Positions 58,299 to 64,000 of a stretch of DNA of 64,000 nucleotides are shown piece after piece; position 1 is the first letter of the stretch; each line of letters opens with the position of its first letter. The stretch is from Flavivirga sp. 57AJ16 (GTDB lineage Bacteria; Bacteroidota; Bacteroidia; Flavobacteriales; Flavobacteriaceae): positions 62,001-126,000 of the forward strand of contig NZ_JAQZAT010000007.1 in assembly GCF_028736925.1 (NCBI RefSeq), read 5' to 3'. A program made the position numbers and the translations under genes. The notes under the pieces are model-generated. The model did no database searches. It was not told where the DNA came from and saw nothing but the letters and a program-made list of their open reading frames with translations.

Positions 58299-59436
58299 TA
58301 AGAAAATAGCTTTTGTAATGCCTTGGCATATTTCCGAGCGAGGGGGAGGTGCCGAGGTACAAGCAAATTATCTAGCTGTTGAGCTGTCAAATAGAGGTTT
58401 TAAGGTCTATTATATTTGTCAGACCCATCATGAAAGAAAGGTTAATTGCTTTGAAAGTATTAACGGACTAAGCATATTTTGGTTGAAACCTTCTGGACGT
58501 TTCCAATGGCTGGATCAAAATAAGTATTATAAACCTTTAAATGGCATAAAACCTGATATCGTCATTCAGCGATTATCCTCAAATGTTAATTATATAATAG
58601 GAAACTATTGTAAAAAGAATAACGCTATTTATAATTGGATTTGTACCGATAACCTAAGCCCTTATAAAGACTTTCATGTAAAAAAATTTAAACAGAAGAT
58701 AGCTTCAAAGAACATATCTCTATTAAAGTTTGTGGTTTATGTGTTAAATGCCAAAATAATGGATTGTTATCGTAATGCGGGAATGAAATATATTGATTAT
58801 GGTTTTTCACAAAATGAATTTCAAAGAAAAATTATAAAATCAAGTTTTGGTATAAATACCCGCCAAATAATTACTGGACATCATATACCCTTAAATCAGT
58901 ATAGTACAAAACAAAAGTTTCTACGTCAAACGGTATTGTGGTGTGCTAACTTTGGAGCTCATAAGCGTCCTGAACAATTCATAGCATTGGCAAGACAGAT
59001 GCTAGATACCCCGTTTAAGTTTGTAATGGTAGGTGGTCATAGAAATAAAGCCTACATGGATAGTGTTCTAAAAGATAAACCTTCAAACCTATATTGTACT
59101 GGACAATTACCATTTGAAAAAGCACTGAGTTATTTTGATAAAGCTACTGTACTGATTAATACTTCTGTAAGTGAAGGATTTTCCAACACCTATATTCAAT
59201 CATGGGTGAGAGGATTGCCAGTTGTAGTATTGGGAGCCGACCCTGATGCTGTTATTCAAAAAAAACAATTAGGTTTCAATGTAGCATCTTTAGATGAAGC
59301 CATTGAAAAAGTAACTTTATTGCTGACTGACTATCAGGTTTATAAAGTTTTGTCTAATAATGCTAGTGATTATGGACGTAAAAGACATAGTGTTAAAACA
59401 ATGACGGACAATTTTCTAAAAGTAATAAGTACATGA
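58288..59436 (+). CDS. glycosyltransferase, GT4 family
   Basis: A 382-residue GT-B enzyme. AFVMPWHISERGGGAEVQANYLAVELSNRG (about 8-37) is the N-terminal glycine-rich loop, VLWCANFGAHKRPEQFIALARQM (about 217-239) the domain-2 start, and TSVSEGFSNTYIQSWVRGLPVVVLGADPDAVI (about 292-323) the donor site. It is paralogous to the preceding gene. It probably adds one sugar of the same repeat unit. It is coupled by ATGA to the following gene. Confidence 0.84.
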   Translation: MNANKKIAFVMPWHISERGGGAEVQANYLAVELSNRGFKVYYICQTHHERKVNCFESINGLSIFWLKPSGRFQWLDQNKYYKPLNGIKPDIVIQRLSSNVNYIIGNYCKKNNAIYNWICTDNLSPYKDFHVKKFKQKIASKNISLLKFVVYVLNAKIMDCYRNAGMKYIDYGFSQNEFQRKIIKSSFGINTRQIITGHHIPLNQYSTKQKFLRQTVLWCANFGAHKRPEQFIALARQMLDTPFKFVMVGGHRNKAYMDSVLKDKPSNLYCTGQLPFEKALSYFDKATVLINTSVSEGFSNTYIQSWVRGLPVVVLGADPDAVIQKKQLGFNVASLDEAIEKVTLLLTDYQVYKVLSNNASDYGRKRHSVKTMTDNFLKVIST

Positions 59437-60509
59437 AAGTGTTGCATTGTATTAATAGTCCACAAATAGGAGGAATAGAACGATTGGTTATTGATCTTGC
59501 CATTGAACAAAAAAAACAGGGTATTGAAGTGGCAATTATCTTAGATACCCGAGAAGGCCAATATTATGAATACCTTTTAAACCAAAATATCCCAATTTTG
59601 GATTCAGGTATTAAAAATGGGTTTTGCCTCAACTACAAAACATTTAAACAGTTAAAAAGGAGCTTTAAAGCATTCCAAATAATTCATTTGCATAATTTTT
59701 CGTTTATGCGCTCTATTGCAGCAAAATATTCTAAAGTAAAAACCATATATACTGTTCATGGACTTTCTAAGGAGGTAAGAAAAGAAAGTGTATTAAAATA
59801 TTTTATTAGGGAATTGGTAAAAAAAAGATTGCTTAATACAGTATCTATTGTAATAGCAAATTCACACTTTACCTTAGGTTTAGCAAAAAAGCACTATGGT
59901 TTGGAAAAAGTGAAAAACCAAGTGATATTGAATGGTATTAGGCTGGCGGATTATAGTTTGAATACAGTTTCTGGTACGAGCGAATTTACAATTGGCTTAG
60001 TATCCCGTTTTACGGAAAGAAAGCGTATCGATAGACTTATTTTGGCTTTTAAAGCATATAAAAAAAAGGGAGGTTTAGGCAAATTAATTTTAGTTGGAGG
60101 CGGTTTCGAATTTAACAGGATTCAAAATATGGTAAACAACTTTAATATTGAAGATTCTGTGAAATTATTAGGATATAAAAAAGATGTCGCAGCGTATTAT
60201 AACGATTTTGATGTTGTTGTGTATCCATCAGAAAATGAACCATTTGGTTTAGCAGCAGTAGAAGCCTATTTGCACGGTAAACCCGTAATTGTTTTTAAGG
60301 ATTCAGGCGGTCTAAAAGAAGTAGTAGCGCCATTAGAACCTGAAAATATTGTTTTAAACAAAGAAGAATTGGTCAATAGATTGTTGTTTTATGTCCAACA
60401 TAGAGATCAAATCACTGCCACAGCTTCAAAAAGAATAAATTATGCTAAAGAAAATTTTGGCATAGAACGAATGGAACGGGATTATTATAGTTTATATAAA
60501 AATATTTAA
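59433..60509 (+). CDS. glycosyltransferase, GT4 family
   Basis: A 358-residue GT-B enzyme. INSPQIGGIERLVIDLAIEQKKQG (about 7-30) is a typical GT4 start, followed by IIHLHNFSFMRSI (about 85), FTIGLVSRFTERKRIDRLILAF (about 185-206) and SENEPFGLAAVEAYLHGKPVIVFKDSGGLKEVV (about 267-299), the E-x7-E donor motif being intact. The WabH/RfaG-like layout suggests transfer onto a lipid-linked glycan. It is followed by the next GT after 2 bp. Confidence 0.86.
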   Translation: MKVLHCINSPQIGGIERLVIDLAIEQKKQGIEVAIILDTREGQYYEYLLNQNIPILDSGIKNGFCLNYKTFKQLKRSFKAFQIIHLHNFSFMRSIAAKYSKVKTIYTVHGLSKEVRKESVLKYFIRELVKKRLLNTVSIVIANSHFTLGLAKKHYGLEKVKNQVILNGIRLADYSLNTVSGTSEFTIGLVSRFTERKRIDRLILAFKAYKKKGGLGKLILVGGGFEFNRIQNMVNNFNIEDSVKLLGYKKDVAAYYNDFDVVVYPSENEPFGLAAVEAYLHGKPVIVFKDSGGLKEVVAPLEPENIVLNKEELVNRLLFYVQHRDQITATASKRINYAKENFGIERMERDYYSLYKNI

Positions 60510-60511
60510 AA

Positions 60512-61603
60512 ATGAAAATACTCTGGCTTGCACCAGTTTTTAATCATTATAAAGCACGATTTTTAAACCATTTGGCTCAAGAACCGGATATCGCTTTGAC
60601 TATTTTATCAGGCACTGGGCGTGAGGGCATGGGTGATCGGGAACTTAAAGAAAGATGGTCCTTTAAACTGTATAAGGTACATGTACCTAAAAATAAATTT
60701 GGTGTATCTAAACAAGTTAGACAGCAGTTAAAAGACATCTTTAAGGAATTTGATTGGGTACTGATTCCTGCAGAAAAAAAGAATTTATTACTGTTTGTTT
60801 TTGCTCTAAAATTGAGAAATAAGAATAAAAACGTTCAGCTTTTCTCATATAATCATCCAGTTCTGAAATCTAACGGGAATAAGGTAACAGTATTCGATAA
60901 GTTATTAACAAAATGGCTCTACAAAAAGTTAGACCGTGTTGTTTTTTATACAGAATATAGCTGTAAATGGGCTATTCAGAAGAAATTGATTAATCCCAAA
61001 AAGGCATTTTGGGCAAATAACACTATTGATACAAATGCAGTTAATAAGTGTTACTCTTTTGAGCTACCACCTTTAAAGAGCCCCACGGTTTTATTTATAG
61101 GACGCCTTATTCAATCAAAAAAAATAAATGTTTTAATAACATATTATAACTATTTGAAAAAACACCTGCCTAATTTAAAATTAGAGATTATTGGTGATGG
61201 TCCAGAACGTTCGAAGGTTTTGCCTGCAATAAAAAATGATAAAGATATAATACACCACGGGATATTGATTGACGAAAATGAAATATCAAAAATCATAAAA
61301 AGAAGTTCTTTGGTATTTATCCCAGGCCATACAGGCTTATCAATTAATCATGCGTTTGCTTATGGTCGGCCATACGTCACTTTAAAAGGCGCCCATGCCC
61401 CAGAAATAAGTTATTTAGAAAATGGTATAAATGGTTATGAACTTAATGGAAACTTTAAAGAAAACATAAATGTTTTATTGAATTTGCTTACAGATAGAGA
61501 ATTATTAAATACGTTTTGCCTAAATGCCAAAACAAAAGGAGAAATATTATCCACAAAAAATTGGGTACAACAAATGAGATTTAACCTGTTAAATGAATAC
61601 TAA
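60512..61603 (+). CDS. glycosyltransferase, GT4-like family
   Basis: A 363-residue GT-B protein more diverged than its neighbours. N-terminal ILWLAPVFNHYKARFLNHLAQEPDIALTILSG (about 3-34); C-terminal VLFIGRLIQSKKINVLITYYNYL (about 193-215), LKLEIIGDGPERSKV (about 221) and GHTGLSINHAFAYGRPYVTLKGAHAPEISYLENGINGYEL (about 271-310), where GLSINHAFAYG stands in for the E-x7-E motif. This form occurs in GTs acting late in flavobacterial polysaccharide loci. It overlaps the next gene by 11 bp. Confidence 0.8.
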   Translation: MKILWLAPVFNHYKARFLNHLAQEPDIALTILSGTGREGMGDRELKERWSFKLYKVHVPKNKFGVSKQVRQQLKDIFKEFDWVLIPAEKKNLLLFVFALKLRNKNKNVQLFSYNHPVLKSNGNKVTVFDKLLTKWLYKKLDRVVFYTEYSCKWAIQKKLINPKKAFWANNTIDTNAVNKCYSFELPPLKSPTVLFIGRLIQSKKINVLITYYNYLKKHLPNLKLEIIGDGPERSKVLPAIKNDKDIIHHGILIDENEISKIIKRSSLVFIPGHTGLSINHAFAYGRPYVTLKGAHAPEISYLENGINGYELNGNFKENINVLLNLLTDRELLNTFCLNAKTKGEILSTKNWVQQMRFNLLNEY

Positions 61604-62759
61604 AAAGCCTAAAATATTATTTATAGGGCCCGCACCACCACCGTTTTCAGGTCCAGAATTGAGTATGAAACAATTTTTAGAGTCTGATGTGTTAAATAGC
61701 TCATTATCAATTAGTTTTTTAAAAACTAATTTTAGGATTGACAATAAAAGAAAAGGCAAACTGGATTTTTTAATGGTTGCGAACTTTTTTATTTTCTTTT
61801 TTAGACTAGTAAAATTATTAATTGTTAAACATCCAAAATGTGTATACTACCCTATTACACCAACACAAATAGGTTGGATTGGTAGAGATGTGTGGACTAT
61901 TTTGATAAGTAAATTATTTGGCGCCAAAGTTATTATTCATTTAAGGGGGAGTCATTTTAAACTCAATTTCACACATTTCAATCCGATAATAAGATATACG
62001 GTTGCTTATAGTTTAAAGCAAGTAGATAAGGCTATAGTACAGGCCAAATATTTAAGAAGCCAGTTTTATCCTTTTATTAAAAAAGATAATGTCTGTGTTT
62101 TATATCAAGCGATGGATGTCGATACATATTTTTATGATGATACTTATAAAATAGAAAAAGGCAAAATATTGGTTCTTGGGCATATGACACAGGCTAAGGG
62201 CTACACAGATATACTAAAGGTGATTCCAAATATTTGTAAACAGTTTCCGTATGTGCATTTTTATTTCGCCGGTAATATGAGAAAAGGAGAGCGAGGGGTT
62301 TTTTATAATCAACTCACGGGGGAAAAATTGAAATATGAAGATCCTTTTCTGGCTGAAAGGAGTATTCAAAATTCAACCTATAGAAACCATTATAGAAATC
62401 TGGGAGTTGTTACTGGTGTGGATAAGATGATGCACTTAAAAACCACACAGATCTATTTAACAGCTTCATATTCCGAAGGGTTCTCAAGAGCTTTATTAGA
62501 AGCTATGTCTGTAGGGAAACCGGTTGCTTATACCCCAGTAGGCGCACATAAAGAAGTACTAATGGACAAAGTACATGGTTTTAGTTTTGAACCAGGGAAT
62601 CTAAATCAATTAGAAGCGACTTTAACCCATATGCTTACTGTTCCAGATGAACTTTTGGAAATAGGTAAGGCAAATTCAGCGTATGCAAAAAACAATTTTT
62701 CATTAGATAAAATAGCGAATGATTTTAAATCTATAATTTTTAAAACACTAGAAAAATGA
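61593..62759 (+). CDS. glycosyltransferase, GT4 family
   Basis: A 388-residue GT-B enzyme. ILFIGPAPPPFSGPELSMKQFLESD (about 8-32) is the N-terminal loop; a hydrophobic stretch at about 60-77 (LMVANFFIFFFRLVKLLIV) may help membrane attachment. ILVLGHMTQAKGYTDILKVIPNIC (about 196-219) and SEGFSRALLEAMSVGKPVAYTPVGAHKEVL (about 297-326) mark the donor domain with intact E-x7-E. It overlaps the acyltransferase gene by 4 bp. Confidence 0.85.
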   Translation: MNTKKPKILFIGPAPPPFSGPELSMKQFLESDVLNSSLSISFLKTNFRIDNKRKGKLDFLMVANFFIFFFRLVKLLIVKHPKCVYYPITPTQIGWIGRDVWTILISKLFGAKVIIHLRGSHFKLNFTHFNPIIRYTVAYSLKQVDKAIVQAKYLRSQFYPFIKKDNVCVLYQAMDVDTYFYDDTYKIEKGKILVLGHMTQAKGYTDILKVIPNICKQFPYVHFYFAGNMRKGERGVFYNQLTGEKLKYEDPFLAERSIQNSTYRNHYRNLGVVTGVDKMMHLKTTQIYLTASYSEGFSRALLEAMSVGKPVAYTPVGAHKEVLMDKVHGFSFEPGNLNQLEATLTHMLTVPDELLEIGKANSAYAKNNFSLDKIANDFKSIIFKTLEK

Positions 62760-63214
62760 AAAGTTTTATTAAAATGATGATTCACTATTTGGGTAATATA
62801 CTGAGGGTTTTTTATTTATCATTTCTTAGAATATCTGGTGCAAAGATTGGCAAGAATACCATGATAAGCTTAGGAGCTAAAATAGATGTAAGGAGAGGAA
62901 AAGTTATTATTGGTAATCATTGTTTAATTACCCATGGTTGTTATATTTTATCTCATGATGGTGCTGCACATACTATAAATCCTAATGATAATGGTTCTGG
63001 TTACGTAACTATTGGTAATCATGTATTTATAGGTGTTAATACTGTTGTCATGCGAAATGTTACCATAGGTAATCATGCCATTATTGGAGCTGGTTCTGTA
63101 GTCAATAAAGATATACCAGAAGGTGTAGTGGCAGTTGGCAACCCTATTAGGATTATAAAAGAGTTACCAAAGCCTTATAGAAAACTGCCCAAAAAGCATA
63201 CACCGGCAAGATGA
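62756..63214 (+). CDS. hexapeptide-repeat acyltransferase
   Basis: A 152-residue left-handed beta-helix protein. Hexapeptide repeats run from about residue 30 (AKIGKNTMISLGAKI) through VTIGNHVFIGVNTVVMRNVTIGNHAIIGAGSVVNKDIPEGVVAVGNPIRIIKEL (about 82-135). The catalytic His is probably in ILSHDGA (about 74-80). It resembles WbbJ/maltose-O-acetyltransferase-like enzymes that O-acetylate (or otherwise acylate) a sugar of the repeat unit. An N-terminal amphipathic or hydrophobic stretch may bind the membrane. It is coupled by ATGA to the polymerase gene. Confidence 0.84.
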   Translation: MKSFIKMMIHYLGNILRVFYLSFLRISGAKIGKNTMISLGAKIDVRRGKVIIGNHCLITHGCYILSHDGAAHTINPNDNGSGYVTIGNHVFIGVNTVVMRNVTIGNHAIIGAGSVVNKDIPEGVVAVGNPIRIIKELPKPYRKLPKKHTPAR

Positions 63215-64000
63215 TTATATTTCCAATTTTCATATTAATAACCATTGTAATTGTTCGGGTGTTCAAAGGCATGTTTGCTGCCTTTTTGGTATTGGTTGCA
63301 ACAAAATCAATAATGGATGCATTTTGGGATGTAAGGATTGGTCCTTTGTCTTTTAGTTCTGTAGGGGGGATTTTAATGCCCGTACTATTTTATCCTGTAT
63401 TACTAAAAATAAAATACTTGCCTAGTAAGTGGATTTCGAATGCCAAATTATTATTTATAGCTTATTCTTTTGGGTTGTTGTTTGCCTTTACGGTAAAACC
63501 TTTGGAAAGCCTCGAAATTCTTTTGATAAACATTAATATTTTTATGGGGTTTTTATTGATTCCATTGCTGGTTGACCATAGTTATAAATTCCAAAAGCTA
63601 CTAATAGCCATTATAATTTCTGGTATATTTCCAATTGGTGTCAGTATTTTTCAGTTTCAAACAGGTATTGTGTTTCGCGTTCGAGAAACAGTAGGCTTAC
63701 TACGCTACGTCGGATTTTATCATGATGCCTTTCCTGTTAGATTTTATGGGTTATTTACTGTGTTTTCATGTATTCTATACCTTTTTGTTTTTAAACCAAA
63801 AAATAAATTTTATACGTTTATTCTAATAGGTCTATGTACTGCTGCCTTGTTTTCAGTCTATTTGGTGTTCAGTAAAGCTGCAATAGTTATTATGTGTTTA
63901 TGGTTATTGTTAATACTTCTTTTTTTACAAGTAAAACTTAAGTATATATTCTTTTTGGTCGTATTTGCTCTTTATATATATATTAATCTTGGAGATGTTA
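63211..64000 (+). CDS. O-antigen polymerase/ligase-like membrane protein (Wzy type), cut by window end
   Basis: The frame opens at the ATG at 63211, overlapping the acyltransferase stop (ATGA), and stays open to the end of the window (263 codons). It encodes about seven hydrophobic segments. After a short polar loop containing FRVRETVGLLRYVGFYHDAFPVRFYG (about 155-180), further membrane helices follow. The hydrophobic layout and the loop with Arg, His and Asp fit Wzy/WaaL-type proteins that polymerise lipid-linked repeat units at the periplasmic face. The C-terminal part lies outside the window. Confidence 0.72.
   Translation, partial: MIIFPIFILITIVIVRVFKGMFAAFLVLVATKSIMDAFWDVRIGPLSFSSVGGILMPVLFYPVLLKIKYLPSKWISNAKLLFIAYSFGLLFAFTVKPLESLEILLININIFMGFLLIPLLVDHSYKFQKLLIAIIISGIFPIGVSIFQFQTGIVFRVRETVGLLRYVGFYHDAFPVRFYGLFTVFSCILYLFVFKPKNKFYTFILIGLCTAALFSVYLVFSKAAIVIMCLWLLLILLFLQVKLKYIFFLVVFALYIYINLGDV

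Noticed and set aside
1-64000. CRISPR arrays, tRNA or rRNA genes, prophage or intact IS elements
   Set aside because: No regular spacer-repeat pattern, tRNA cloverleaf, rRNA sequence or transposase/integrase frame was recognised on either strand by eye. A dedicated search could still find a tRNA I missed.

Overview
The window looks like a chromosomal segment of a member of the Flavobacteriaceae (Bacteroidota). Base composition is AT-rich. Recognisable promoters follow the Bacteroidota -7 pattern TAnnTTTG rather than a sigma70 -10 box. Menaquinone genes, an OmpA-type protein, SigZ-like sigma factors and a Wzx/Wzy-type surface-polysaccharide locus all fit. No rRNA, tRNA, CRISPR array, prophage or intact transposon was recognised.

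Layout. (1) 1-10.1 kb, mostly housekeeping: a MITE-like palindromic element beside a serine-hydrolase remnant, an esterase divergent from a thioesterase-menF-menD group, a DUF2853 gene, a CvfB-like S1 protein, two tandem paralogues of unknown function that share a promoter/operator motif, and mnmE. (2) 10.7-13.1 kb: a minus-strand alkylation-repair operon (AraC-methyltransferase Ada, 2OG-Fe(II) oxygenase, stand-alone Ada zinc domain, AlkB) carrying three single-base losses in A/T runs. (3) 13.2-42.1 kb: an accessory region of small stress, detoxification and transferase genes (SDR, MFS, GNATs, cupins, VOC, DinB, azoreductase, ArsM, dienelactone hydrolase, AhpD-like, PhzF, TauE). It holds two Crp/Fnr paralogues and four ECF-type sigma factors with no recognisable anti-sigma factor. 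(4) 42.4-47.8 kb: a two-HTH protein, a LytTR response regulator, and a TPR sensor kinase with its NarL-type regulator; the intergenic region holds two copies of a palindromic 45-bp repeat and two strong hairpins. (5) 48.7-64 kb: an OmpA protein and a surface-polysaccharide cluster (WecA-type initiator, decayed UDP-sugar dehydrogenase, epimerase, flippase, FemAB/GNAT-like protein, deacetylase-like protein, six GT4 glycosyltransferases, hexapeptide acyltransferase, Wzy-like polymerase cut by the window edge).

How the genes work together. Reading the intergenic DNA of the accessory region gives a consistent regulatory picture. Six promoters share GTCACA-N16/17-nGTC, close to the promoter described for ECF41 (SigJ-like) sigma factors. 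They lie in front of the ECF41-type sigma gene itself, an azoreductase-cupin pair, a dienelactone hydrolase-HAD pair, a GNAT pair, a PhzF-TauE operon and an LRR lipoprotein. A second motif, TTTGCGTC-N16-CGTS, precedes only the SigZ-like sigma gene and arsM. Three palindromes of the form TTCTTAAnCnnGnTTAAGAA lie with their centre exactly 29.5 bp upstream of a TAnnTTT(G/A) element, the geometry of a class II Crp activator. Two of them directly follow the two Crp/Fnr genes. The accessory region therefore reads as several small, separately switched stress regulons. All regulatory assignments come from motif reading and are unverified.
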